DNA from: Microbacterium sp. M28
GTDB taxonomy: Bacteria > Actinomycetota > Actinomycetes > Actinomycetales > Microbacteriaceae
Direction of reading: 5' to 3'
NCBI RefSeq assembly: GCF_025836995.1
Contig: NZ_CP107546.1
Coordinates: 1,240,001-1,304,000, forward strand
Length of the DNA: 64,000 nucleotides
Made by a program: the position numbers and the translations under genes
Notes under the pieces: generated by a model
Told to the model about the DNA's origin: nothing
The model's input: the letters and a program-made list of their open reading frames with translations, nothing else
The model's database searches: none
Shown: positions 8,520-17,010 of the stretch, piece after piece
How the letters are laid out: each line of letters starts with the position of its first letter
Position numbering within the stretch: the stretch's first letter is position 1

Positions 8520-11294
8520 ATGTCGTCCGAACCCCTCGCCCTGCCGTCGGCCGTGCAACCGCCGCGGCGCCCGCCGATACCCTTCGTCGCCGCACTGGTG
8601 CCCGTGGCTGCGGGGGTGCTGCTCTGGACGGTCACCGGGTCGATCCTGTCCCTGTGCTTCGCGCTGCTCGGACCGCTGATGATCTTCGGCTCTCTGCTCG
8701 ACGGTCTCCGCCAGCGTCGACGGGAGACCAGGCGTCTGAGGTCCGAGTCCGACGCGCACTGGACCCGCGTCGAATCCGAGCTCGTCGAGCGGCAGGACGA
8801 GGAGCGCGCACGGCTGTGGCGGCGCCATCCCGATGTCGCGCACTGCCTGACGGCTGAGCCGTTGCACGAGGACAGGCCGGCGGATGCCGACACCCCGGTG
8901 GTGCTCGGTCAGGGCGAGCGGCCGAGCGGGATCCGCGTCACCGGTGCCGACGACGATCGAGGGCGGGAGATGCGCCGGCGCGCGTCGATGATCCCGGAGG
9001 CACCGGTGGTCGTTCCGCTCGGACGCGGCGTGTGCATCAGGGCTCCGCAGGCCGTCGGACTTTCGATCGCCCGTGCCGTGGTCGCGCAGTTGTGTCTGCG
9101 GCACCGGCCGTCGCGGCTGGCGCTGGCTGGTCCGGTGCCGCAGGGCTGGACATTCGCGCACGCCGGGACGGCGCCGCGCGGCGTCTGGACTGTCGGGATC
9201 GCGCTGGACGGCGCACCGGCCGCCGACTCCGTGATCTGGATCCGCGAGCCCGACGATGCGGTGCCGGAAGGCATCACGACCGTGATCGACTGCACGGACC
9301 CCGGAGATGCCACGCTGCGCACCGCCGACGGGGTGCAGCAGCTCTCGGCGGAATGCCTCTCCGCGGCGCAACTGGAGGCGATCGCGAACGCCAGCATCGA
9401 TCGCTTCGTCGCCGACGCCGAGTTGCCGCGCCTCGTGCAACTCGGTGACCTCGCCCCGGTCGAGGACGGGGTCGGCCTGGCCGCCGCGATCGGACGCAGG
9501 CCGGAGGGGGAGCAGGTCATCGACCTGGTGACGGACGGCCCGCACGCGATGGTGACGGGCATGACCGGGGTCGGCAAGAGCGAGCTGCTCGTGACCTGGG
9601 TCGCCGCCATCGCTGCGACGCACGGACCGGACGACGTCGTGTTCGTGCTCGCCGACTTCAAGGGCGGCACGGCGTTCGATCCGCTCGCCGCGCTGCCGCA
9701 GGTGACGGCTGTTCTGACAGACCTGGACGAACAGGGGGCTCGGCGAGGCGTAGAGAGCCTCACGGCCGAGCTGCGGCGACGGGAACGCGTGCTCGCGGAT
9801 GCCGGAGCGAGGGACATCGCCCACCCTGCGGTGCGGATGCCGCGTCTGGTCATCGTGGTGGACGAGTTCGCCGCGCTGCTCCAGGAGCACGCGGACCTCG
9901 GCGCCGTCTTCACCGACATCGCGGCACGGGGCAGGGCACTCGGCATGCACCTGGTCCTGGGTACCCAGCGCGCGGCCGGGGTTATCAGGGACGCGCTGGC
10001 GGCCAACTGTCCGCTGCGGATCAGTCTGCGCGTCGCGGATCCGGCCGACAGTCGGATGGTGATCGGTTCGGATGCGGCCGCAGAACTGCCGGGAGGGGCG
10101 CTGTCCCGCGGTATCGCGTTCGTGCGCCGGCCGCAGGATGCGGAGCCCGGTGCGATCCGGGTGGCGCTGACCGGACCGGACGACCTGCAGGCGATCGCGT
10201 CCCGCTGGGCGCATACGGAACGACCGGTCGGGCCGTGGCTGCCGGCGCTGCCGGCGAGACTCGCGCTCGAGCGCCTTCCGCGTGCGACCGACGGCGAGGT
10301 GGTCATCGGTCTCGCCGACGAGCCCCAGCGTCAGCGCCAGCCGGTCATCACGCTCCGCGCCGGACGGGAACGCGGGCTCGGCGTGGTCGGCGGACCGGGA
10401 TCCGGCAAGAGCGCTCTGCTGCGGACGCTTCGCGCGCAGGACCCGGCGTCGTTCACCATCCCGTCCGATCCCGAGCACGCGTGGGACGCGCTGGCCATGC
10501 TCGAGCAGGGCGGGACGGATGCCGGTCTCATACTGTGCGATGATCTGGACCGGCTGCTCGCCGGGTATCCGACGGACTATTCGCTCGCGTTCGCGGATCG
10601 CCTCGAGCAGTTCGTCCGGGGTGCCGATGAACGGTGCGTGGTCCTCACGGCAGGGCGACCGTCCGGAGCTGCTTCGCGGGTGCTCGACGCGCTCCCCGAG
10701 CGGATGCTGCTTCGCCTGCCGACCAGAGGCGAGCACCTCGCGGCAGGCGGCGATACGGCGTCCTTCCTGCGTGATCGTCCACCAGGACGCGGTCATCTCG
10801 CTTCCCGGGAGGTGCAGGTGGCCTGGGTCCCCGTCGAGGAATCGATCGACGACGACCGGTGGGACGACGGCGAGCGGTGGCAGCCCCAGCGCCGTCTGGT
10901 CGGTGTCATCGGCAACGGCACGACGCGTCTGCTCGACGGACTGCGCGCAGCGTTGCCCGATTGGACCGTGCTCCCGGCCGGGCCGGCGTCACCCGGCGTG
11001 GATTCGGCGCCCGACTCCGTTCACCGAGCGCCCGACGCGGCAGCCGTCGGTCCGTCGGGATGCATCATCGTCGGCGATGGCGAGAGCTGGCAACGGGACT
11101 GGATCCGCTGGCAGCGCGTCCGTGCTGATGGCGAGGTGCTCGTGCTCGCCGAGTGCGCGGCTCAGCTGCGCACCCTCGTCGGCATGCGCGATCTGCCGCC
11201 GTACGCGCGCCCGCATCGGTCGCGCGCCTGGCGGGTGCTCGACGGCCGGCCCCCGTCCCGAGTCGTGCTGCCGCACGAGACGGGAGCCGGATGA
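8520..11294 (+). CDS. FtsK/SpoIIIE-domain ATPase, EccC-like, orphan
   Basis: A 924-residue membrane ATPase. Residues about 20-60 hold two hydrophobic segments, then a charged linker. The first ATPase domain has Walker A GMTGVGKS (Lys about 353), Walker B LVIVVDEFAAL and the block ADFKGGTAFDPL, typical of the FtsK/SpoIIIE-EccC/EssC group. A second, poorer domain has GGPGSGKS (Lys about 630) and a weak Walker B ILCDDLDRLL. In type VII secretion such proteins drive substrate export, but no WXG100, EccB, EccD or mycosin gene is nearby, so the substrate is unknown. The ATG has only a distant AGGGTG upstream, so the start is less certain than the rest. Confidence 0.85.
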   Translation: MSSEPLALPSAVQPPRRPPIPFVAALVPVAAGVLLWTVTGSILSLCFALLGPLMIFGSLLDGLRQRRRETRRLRSESDAHWTRVESELVERQDEERARLWRRHPDVAHCLTAEPLHEDRPADADTPVVLGQGERPSGIRVTGADDDRGREMRRRASMIPEAPVVVPLGRGVCIRAPQAVGLSIARAVVAQLCLRHRPSRLALAGPVPQGWTFAHAGTAPRGVWTVGIALDGAPAADSVIWIREPDDAVPEGITTVIDCTDPGDATLRTADGVQQLSAECLSAAQLEAIANASIDRFVADAELPRLVQLGDLAPVEDGVGLAAAIGRRPEGEQVIDLVTDGPHAMVTGMTGVGKSELLVTWVAAIAATHGPDDVVFVLADFKGGTAFDPLAALPQVTAVLTDLDEQGARRGVESLTAELRRRERVLADAGARDIAHPAVRMPRLVIVVDEFAALLQEHADLGAVFTDIAARGRALGMHLVLGTQRAAGVIRDALAANCPLRISLRVADPADSRMVIGSDAAAELPGGALSRGIAFVRRPQDAEPGAIRVALTGPDDLQAIASRWAHTERPVGPWLPALPARLALERLPRATDGEVVIGLADEPQRQRQPVITLRAGRERGLGVVGGPGSGKSALLRTLRAQDPASFTIPSDPEHAWDALAMLEQGGTDAGLILCDDLDRLLAGYPTDYSLAFADRLEQFVRGADERCVVLTAGRPSGAASRVLDALPERMLLRLPTRGEHLAAGGDTASFLRDRPPGRGHLASREVQVAWVPVEESIDDDRWDDGERWQPQRRLVGVIGNGTTRLLDGLRAALPDWTVLPAGPASPGVDSAPDSVHRAPDAAAVGPSGCIIVGDGESWQRDWIRWQRVRADGEVLVLAECAAQLRTLVGMRDLPPYARPHRSRAWRVLDGRPPSRVVLPHETGAG

Positions 11295-11315
11295 GCGTAC
11301 ACGTGCGGGTGCGGC

Positions 11316-12428
11316 TCAGAGCAGATCGTCGACCGGCGTCACCGGTAGATCGTGTGCGGCGCCGACGCCGGCGCTGACGATCGCCCCTGCCGCGACGTTC
11401 AGGCCGACCGCGAGGGCCGGGTCCTTCGCCAGCGCCTGCCGCCATCCGCCTGCCGCGATCGCGCGGGCGTACGGCAGCGTGGCGTTGGTGAGCGCCGAGG
11501 TCGAGGTGTTCGGCACAGCGCCCGGCATGTTCGCCACGCAGTAGAAGACGCTCCCGTGCACGGCGAAGGTCGGATCGTCGTGCGTGGTCGGGTGGGTGTC
11601 CTCGAAGCATCCGCCCTGGTCCACGGCGATGTCCACGAGCACGCTCCCTGGCCGCATCTGCTCGACCATCGCGTTCGTGACCAGCTTGGGCGCTCGGGCG
11701 CCGGGAATGAGAACCGATCCGATCACGAGGTCGGAGTCGATGACGGCTCGGCCGAGATCCATCGGGTTGGACGCCGCCGTCTTCACGCGGCCGGCGAAGT
11801 GGTCGTCCAGCATCCGCAGCCGGGGGATGTTCGTGTCGAAGATCGTGACATCCGCTCCCATGCCGCTCGCGATCACCGCGGCGTTGGCGCCGGCGACACC
11901 ACCGCCGATGACCGTCACGCGGGCGGGGCGTGTGCCCGGCACACCGGACATCAGCAGACCGAGACCGCCCTGCGAGCGCATCAATGTGTGCGCCCCCACA
12001 AGCGGGGCGAGTCGTCCGGCGACCTCGCTCATCGGCGCGAGCAGGGGAAGCCCGCCGCCGGCCAACTGGACCGTCTCGTAGGCGATGGCAGTCACCCCCG
12101 ACGTCATGAGCCGCTCGGTGAGCGGGCGGTCGGCGGCGAGGTGCAGGTAGGTGAACAGCGTGAGATCCTCGCGGAAGTGCGCGTACTCGCTCGCGATCGG
12201 CTCCTTGACCTTCATGACCAGCTCGCCGCGCGCCCAGACCTCGGCCGGATCGTCGACGAGCACGGCCCCGGCGTCGGCGTACTCGGTATCCGGCATCGAC
12301 GAACCGGCACCGGCGCCGGACTGCACGATCACCTCATGCCCGGAGCGCGCGAGATCGTGCACACCCGATGGCGTCAGCGCGACGCGGTACTCGTTGTTCT
12401 TGACCTCGGTGGGGACGCTGATCCTCAT
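11316..12428 (-). CDS. ald: Alanine dehydrogenase
   Basis: NAD-dependent interconversion of L-alanine with pyruvate plus ammonia. It has 370 residues, the usual length. The N-terminus [20 protein letters not shown] carries the substrate-binding Arg; KVKEP contains the substrate-binding Lys; the Rossmann fold [14 protein letters not shown] is central; [10 protein letters not shown] is conserved. The start has AAAGGAG upstream. It lies 54 bp downstream of an asparaginase gene on the same strand, so co-transcription is possible and would put two amino-acid nitrogen enzymes together. Confidence 0.95.
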   Translation of the reverse strand: MRISVPTEVKNNEYRVALTPSGVHDLARSGHEVIVQSGAGAGSSMPDTEYADAGAVLVDDPAEVWARGELVMKVKEPIASEYAHFREDLTLFTYLHLAADRPLTERLMTSGVTAIAYETVQLAGGGLPLLAPMSEVAGRLAPLVGAHTLMRSQGGLGLLMSGVPGTRPARVTVIGGGVAGANAAVIASGMGADVTIFDTNIPRLRMLDDHFAGRVKTAASNPMDLGRAVIDSDLVIGSVLIPGARAPKLVTNAMVEQMRPGSVLVDIAVDQGGCFEDTHPTTHDDPTFAVHGSVFYCVANMPGAVPNTSTSALTNATLPYARAIAAGGWRQALAKDPALAVGLNVAAGAIVSAGVGAAHDLPVTPVDDLL

Positions 12429-12482
12429 CGTGGCTCCTTTCCTCCCCTCCTCATCGAGGGGTTCACCGCCCCGGGTGGGGGC

Positions 12483-13478
12483 TCAGATGGCGCTGCCGGG
12501 GCGGATGACCCCGACATCGCTCCCGCCGCCGGTGATGGCGAGGGGAAGTGCTTCCGCCAGCGCCTGCACGTCCGCGTCGGCGAGGGCGCCGGCACGGGCG
12601 AGCAGGGTCGCGGCGACGATCGTGGAGGCGCGAGCCGAGCCGTCGAGCATCTTGAGCGCGACGGTGGCGCCGTTCGGGGCCACCATGACCATGACGCCCT
12701 CCGCGCCGCCCTTCGCGAAGACGCCCAGCTTCTCGATCGCGATCGTGTCGGGACGACCAGGGCCCTCGATGGTCCAGGGATTCTCACGGACGGCGCGCAC
12801 GAGTGTGCCCGCGACCCGGTGCAGGGCGAAGGGGGAGCGCTCGGACGCCGAGCCGATGCGGTGGATCGCCCGCGCAAGGCCGGTGAGCGTCATCGCGTAG
12901 ACCGGCGCACCGCAGCCGTCGATCGCCGTGTGCCCGACCTTCTCGCCGGTGAGGCGCTCGACCACCTCGCGGATGTGCGCCTGCAGCGGGTGCGTCGGAT
13001 CGAGGTATCCCTCGGTCGGCCACCCGGTGGCGACGCAGGCCCGGAGCATCGCCGCGTGCTTGCCCGAGCAGTTCATCCGGATCCGGCTGGGCGAACCGTG
13101 ATCGCGGACGAGATCGTCACGCGCACCGGCGTCGCTCGGCCACGCGGGCGGGCAGGCGAGGTCGTCCTCGTTCAGGCCTCCGGCGACGAGCACGTCACGG
13201 ACGGTCTCGACGTGACGGTCCGTGCCGACGTGGCTGGCGGTCGACAGGGCCAACTGCTCGCCCTCGAGCGGTGCCCCGGCGGTGATGCACGCGACCGCCT
13301 GGAGCGGTTTGAGGCTGGAACGCGGAAGGATCAGAGCTTCCGCATTGCCGTGGCGGGCGATGACCTCCCCGTCAGCGGAGAGGACGACGGCGGCCCCGAC
13401 ATGCCGGGATTCGACGAAGCCGCTCCGTTCGACGACAGCGAGTTCGACAGCATCCGCAGCAGTGAGAGTTTCCAGCAC
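12483..13478 (-). CDS. Asparaginase (asparaginase II / Rhizobium-type family)
   Basis: Hydrolyses L-asparagine to aspartate and ammonia, by family. It has 331 residues. Conserved blocks visible: RSSLKPLQA with the nucleophile-region Ser-Lys, STASHVGTDRHVE, MNCSGKHAAML and GCGAPVYAMTL. The start is GTG 13478, preceded on this strand by TAGGCT six bases upstream, so the mRNA is probably leaderless. It is divergent from the OsmC gene, 34 bp away. This family is sequence-unrelated to E. coli AnsA/AnsB. Confidence 0.85.
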   Translation of the reverse strand: MLETLTAADAVELAVVERSGFVESRHVGAAVVLSADGEVIARHGNAEALILPRSSLKPLQAVACITAGAPLEGEQLALSTASHVGTDRHVETVRDVLVAGGLNEDDLACPPAWPSDAGARDDLVRDHGSPSRIRMNCSGKHAAMLRACVATGWPTEGYLDPTHPLQAHIREVVERLTGEKVGHTAIDGCGAPVYAMTLTGLARAIHRIGSASERSPFALHRVAGTLVRAVRENPWTIEGPGRPDTIAIEKLGVFAKGGAEGVMVMVAPNGATVALKMLDGSARASTIVAATLLARAGALADADVQALAEALPLAITGGGSDVGVIRPGSAI

Positions 13479-13484
13479 GGCACA

Positions 13485-13490
13485 AGCCTA
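13485..13490 (-). promoter_or_regulatory. -10-like TAGGCT for the asparaginase gene
   Basis: TAGGCT on the minus strand ends six bases before GTG 13478; no ribosome site fits in between. It suggests a leaderless mRNA. Confidence 0.6.
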
Positions 13491-13500
13491 ACGCGGGTGC

Positions 13501-13506
13501 CAGACT
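13501..13506 (+). promoter_or_regulatory. -10-like CAGACT for the OsmC gene
   Basis: CAGACT ends six bases before ATG 13513. It departs from TANNNT at the first base but keeps the spacing. It is divergent from the asparaginase -10 ten bases away, so the two promoters must share DNA. Confidence 0.45.
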
Positions 13507-13512
13507 GGGGAC

Positions 13513-13992
13513 ATGAGCCTTGGCGAACACCACTACGAGCTGACGTCGACCTGGACGGGAAACCGCGGAACCGGGACCAGCGGCTACCGGGACTACGCCC
13601 GTGACGTCACGATCGAGATCGACGGCAAACCCGAACTGCTCGCCTCGTCGGACAAGCCGTTCCGGGGGGACCCTGGGCGCTGGAACCCCGAGGACCTGCT
13701 GCTCGCGTCGCTTTCGGAGTGCCACCTGCTGTCCTACCTGCACGCGTGCGTCACCTCCGGTGTCGTCGTCGTGTCCTACCGCGATCGGGCGACGGGCACG
13801 ATGCGCGAGGACGGCGCGGGCGGCGGAGCCTTCACCGAGGTCGTCCTGCATCCGGAGGTCGTCGTCGCCGATGCGTCGATGATCGCCGCTGCCGAGCAGG
13901 CCCACGCGAAGGCCAACGCGTGGTGCTTCATCGCGAACTCGGTGAACTTCCCCGTGCATCACGAGGCGACGGTCACCGCGGCATCCGCCTGA
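13513..13992 (+). CDS. OsmC/Ohr family protein
   Basis: The OsmC family reduces organic hydroperoxides with two cysteines. The 159-residue protein has the order expected: LTSTWTGNRG N-terminal strands, NPEDLLLASLSECHLLSYL containing the first Cys, and HAKANAWCFIANSVN containing the second. This variant, with CHLLSYL, belongs to the general OsmC branch rather than Ohr. The substrate cannot be told from sequence. Confidence 0.88.
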   Translation: MSLGEHHYELTSTWTGNRGTGTSGYRDYARDVTIEIDGKPELLASSDKPFRGDPGRWNPEDLLLASLSECHLLSYLHACVTSGVVVVSYRDRATGTMREDGAGGGAFTEVVLHPEVVVADASMIAAAEQAHAKANAWCFIANSVNFPVHHEATVTAASA

Positions 13993-14772
13993 TCAGCGCC
14001 GCTCGTGCGGCAGCGCCTGCTTGATCTTCTCGATCGTGCCCTGCGCAGGCGCCTCGTTGTAGGCGTCGGCGAGTTCCTGTCCCGAAAGGGCGTGGATCGC
14101 GGCCATGATCTCGTCGGTCGCCAGGCGACGCGCCTTGCCACTGGATGCCGGGCCGTGCGCTGATACGTCGATCGGCGTGCCGAACTTCACGGTGATCCGC
14201 TCGCGCAGCGACGGCATTTTGGCGCCCTTGGGCATCACGCGGTCGGTGCCGATGAGGCCGACGGGGACGACCGGCGCCCCGGTCTGCAGTGCGAGGAAGG
14301 CGACACCCGTGCGGCCCTTGTACAGCCGGCCGTCGGTCGAACGCGTGCCCTCGGGGTACAGCGCGACCGTGAGCCCCTCGTCGAGCAGTACGCGCTGCTG
14401 CTCGAGGGCGTCGAGCGCCGCCTGACCTGCTCCACGACGCACGGGGATCGCCCCGATCGACTCGAAGAAGGTGCGGCTGAGCGCCCCCTTGATGCCGGTG
14501 CCCTCGAAGTAGCTGGACTTCGCGAGGAAGTGCACGGGCCTCGGCGCGGCGACCGGGATAGCGATCGAGTCGATGAACGACAGGTGGTTGCTCGCGAAGA
14601 TCACCGGTCCGGTGGCAGGCACATTCTCCCTGCCCTCGACACGGGGGCGGTACACGAGGCGTGCCAGCGGGCTGATGACGGCACGCCCGAGGGCGTACGT
14701 GAAACCGGCGTGGCGGGGACTATCGGACTCTTCCACCGACGTTTCGGGCGCGTCGGACGGCTCAGAGGTCAT
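13993..14772 (-). CDS. plsC: 1-acyl-sn-glycerol-3-phosphate acyltransferase (PlsC family)
   Basis: Adds the second acyl chain in phospholipid synthesis at the membrane. It has 259 residues. The HX4D-type catalytic block reads SNHLSFID, and the glycerol-phosphate binding block is YPEGTRS (motif III); PVVPVGLIGTDRVMP is also family-typical. The ATG at 14772 lies six bases after TAGGCT. It converges with the OsmC gene, end to end without a gap. An acyl acceptor other than lyso-PA is possible. Confidence 0.88.
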   Translation of the reverse strand: MTSEPSDAPETSVEESDSPRHAGFTYALGRAVISPLARLVYRPRVEGRENVPATGPVIFASNHLSFIDSIAIPVAAPRPVHFLAKSSYFEGTGIKGALSRTFFESIGAIPVRRGAGQAALDALEQQRVLLDEGLTVALYPEGTRSTDGRLYKGRTGVAFLALQTGAPVVPVGLIGTDRVMPKGAKMPSLRERITVKFGTPIDVSAHGPASSGKARRLATDEIMAAIHALSGQELADAYNEAPAQGTIEKIKQALPHERR

Positions 14773-14778
14773 CCGTTC

Positions 14779-14784
14779 AGCCTA
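14779..14784 (-). promoter_or_regulatory. -10-like TAGGCT for plsC
   Basis: TAGGCT on the minus strand is followed by six bases (GAACGG) and then ATG 14772; this implies a leaderless transcript. Confidence 0.6.
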
Positions 14785-14909
14785 CGCCCGACGTCATTCC
14801 GTTACGGGAATGCAACGCTTCGCGCGTGGGCGCGCCGTGTCTCTCAGCGCGGGCAAAGGCGAATGCGCCAGGATGGGGGACGTTCCCATCCCTGACTCGA
14901 GGTTTCACT

Positions 14910-15857
14910 GTGCGCACGCGTCCGATCGCCCTGATTTCCACCCTCGCCGCGGCGACCCTGCTTCTCGCGGGCTGCGGCTCGAGCGCACCGGAGTCCGCGG
15001 AGACCCCGGATGCGTCCAAGGACCTCTGCTCGGTGGCTGCCGAATCCGGCAAGGCGTCGGACGGCGTGACGGTCGACGGCACCTTCGGCGAGGTGTCCGC
15101 TGCGACGTTCGAGCTCGGACAGACCGTGGACGAGCTGCAGCGCACCGTCGTCAGCGAGGGCGACGGCGACCGCATCGCGGACGGCGACTATGTCGAGTAC
15201 GCGCTGAGCGCGTTCGACGCGACCACGGGCGAGCGTCTCGGTGACGCCGGCTACACGGACGGCGAGCTCCTCCCCGCCCAGATCACCGCCGATGCCTCGC
15301 TGGCACAGGTGATGGGCTGCGCCCCGGTCGGCACCCGGCTGTCGGTCGCCTTCCCGACCAGCGACCAGGCCGCTGCGCAGTTCTACATCATCGACGTCCT
15401 CGGCGTGACGCCGACCGCCGCATGGGGCACCGAGCAGGAGCCCGTCGAGGGCATGCCCACGGTGAAACTCGCCGAAGACGGCGAGCCCAGCGTCGAGATC
15501 CCGGATGCCGAGGCTCCCACCGAGCTGCAGATCGCCGTGCTCAAGGAGGGCGACGGCATGCCCGTCTCCGCCGGCGACACCACGCTGCTGCAGTACCAGG
15601 GCGTGAACTGGGAGACCGGAGAGGTCTTCGACGCGTCGTGGAAGAACGGTGCACCGATCAAGATCGACGGGAACACCTATGTCGAGGGATTCATCCAGGC
15701 TCTCGAAGGCCAGAAGGTCGGCTCGCAGGTCCTCGTGGTCATCCCGCCGGCGCTGGGCTACGGCGAGGCAGGCTCCAGCGAGCACGAGCTCGCCGGTCAG
15801 ACCCTCGTGTTCGTGATCGACATCCTCGCCAACCAGACGGCAGCGATCCAGCAGTAA
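14910..15857 (+). CDS. FKBP-type peptidyl-prolyl isomerase lipoprotein
   Basis: The start is GTG 14910, which gives a clean lipoprotein signal: basic MRTRP, a hydrophobic core and the lipobox LLAGC with Cys at about residue 22. The mature protein should be anchored outside the membrane. The last 110 residues hold an FKBP domain (QYQGVNWETGEVFDASWKNG, VIPPALGYGEAG, LVFVIDILA), which catalyses prolyl cis-trans isomerisation in secreted proteins. Residues about 60-170 may be a second, diverged FKBP-like domain. It has 315 residues in total. Confidence 0.9.
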   Translation: MRTRPIALISTLAAATLLLAGCGSSAPESAETPDASKDLCSVAAESGKASDGVTVDGTFGEVSAATFELGQTVDELQRTVVSEGDGDRIADGDYVEYALSAFDATTGERLGDAGYTDGELLPAQITADASLAQVMGCAPVGTRLSVAFPTSDQAAAQFYIIDVLGVTPTAAWGTEQEPVEGMPTVKLAEDGEPSVEIPDAEAPTELQIAVLKEGDGMPVSAGDTTLLQYQGVNWETGEVFDASWKNGAPIKIDGNTYVEGFIQALEGQKVGSQVLVVIPPALGYGEAGSSEHELAGQTLVFVIDILANQTAAIQQ

Positions 15858-15866
15858 CGGCGCCGC

Positions 15867-15872
15867 TAGGCT
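15867..15872 (+). promoter_or_regulatory. -10-like TAGGCT for dxr
   Basis: TAGGCT ends six bases before ATG 15879, just after the FKBP stop codon. No ribosome site is present; a leaderless mRNA is likely. Confidence 0.6.
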
Positions 15873-15878
15873 GGCGGC

Positions 15879-16958
15879 ATGCGTCGCGTCATCGTCCTCG
15901 GCTCCACCGGCTCCATCGGCACTCAGGCGTTGGATGTGATCCGCGCCAATCCGCGGCGCTTCGAACTCGTCGGCCTCGCCGCCGGGTCGAACACCGAACT
16001 GCTCGCGCGTCAGGCGGAGGAGTTCCGCGTCGACGACACGGCGCTGGGCGCCGACGAGGCGCAGTCCCTCGTGCGCGATGTCGAGGCGGACGTCGTCCTC
16101 AACGCGATCACCGGGTCGATCGGACTCGGGCCGACCCTCGAAGCGCTGAAGGCCGGTAGGACGCTGGCACTCGCGAACAAGGAATCGCTCATCGTCGGCG
16201 GGGAACTCGTGCTGGCCGTGGCATCCCCCGGCCAGATCGTCCCCGTCGACTCGGAGCACTCCGCACTCGCGCAGGCGCTGCGATCGGGCTCCAAGGACGA
16301 GGTGCGCCGTCTGGTCGTCACCGCCTCCGGGGGACCGTTCCGCGGCCGCAACCGGGCGGAACTGGCGGACGTCACCCCGGCGGAGGCCCTCGCACACCCG
16401 ACATGGGACATGGGGCGGGTGGTCACGACCAACTCTGCGACCCTCGTTAACAAGGGTCTCGAGGTCATCGAGGCGCACCTGCTGTTCGACGTCGACTACG
16501 ACGACATCGACGTCGTGGTGCACCCGCAGTCCATCGTGCACTCGATGGTGGAGTTCATCGACGGGTCGACGATCGCCCAGGCGTCGCCGCCGGACATGCG
16601 CCTCGCGATCTCGCTCGGCCTGGACTGGCCGCACCGCGTCGGCGGCGTCGGCCGCCCGATGGACTGGACGCAGGCGACGCAGTGGACCTTCGAGCCGTTG
16701 GACGACGACGCGTTTCCCGCCGTCGGCCTGGCGAAGGCGGTCGGGCGGGCCGGATCCACGTTCCCGGCGGTCTACAACGCGGCCAACGAGCAGGCGGTCG
16801 ACGCCTTCCACGAAGGGAGGCTGCCGTTCCTCGGAATCGTCGACACGATCGCCGCGGTCGTCGACGCCCACGAGCCGCCGGACCAGCTGACCGTCGCATC
16901 CCTGAGCGAGGCCGAGCGCTGGGCGCGAGAGCGCGCCGATCGGCTCATCGCGTCCTGA
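15879..16958 (+). CDS. dxr: 1-deoxy-D-xylulose 5-phosphate reductoisomerase
   Basis: Second step of the MEP isoprenoid pathway: DXP plus NADPH to 2-C-methylerythritol 4-phosphate. It has 359 residues. N-terminal NADPH site GSTGSIG (residues 8-14); [11 protein letters not shown]; metal and substrate blocks [15 protein letters not shown] and the [23 protein letters not shown] region; [11 protein letters not shown] near the C-terminus. It is in the same window as rseP and ispG, a grouping often conserved in actinobacteria, although murE and the YcnI pair intervene on the other strand here. Confidence 0.96.
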   Translation: MRRVIVLGSTGSIGTQALDVIRANPRRFELVGLAAGSNTELLARQAEEFRVDDTALGADEAQSLVRDVEADVVLNAITGSIGLGPTLEALKAGRTLALANKESLIVGGELVLAVASPGQIVPVDSEHSALAQALRSGSKDEVRRLVVTASGGPFRGRNRAELADVTPAEALAHPTWDMGRVVTTNSATLVNKGLEVIEAHLLFDVDYDDIDVVVHPQSIVHSMVEFIDGSTIAQASPPDMRLAISLGLDWPHRVGGVGRPMDWTQATQWTFEPLDDDAFPAVGLAKAVGRAGSTFPAVYNAANEQAVDAFHEGRLPFLGIVDTIAAVVDAHEPPDQLTVASLSEAERWARERADRLIAS

Positions 16959-17010
16959 CCGCCCTCCTGGGTGCCAGCACTTCCCGCGGTCCGACTCAGC
17001 GAGCTGAAGG

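Noticed and set aside
8520..11294. A full type VII secretion locus
   Set aside because: Only the EccC-like ATPase is present; no WXG100, EccB, EccD or mycosin frames are found nearby.
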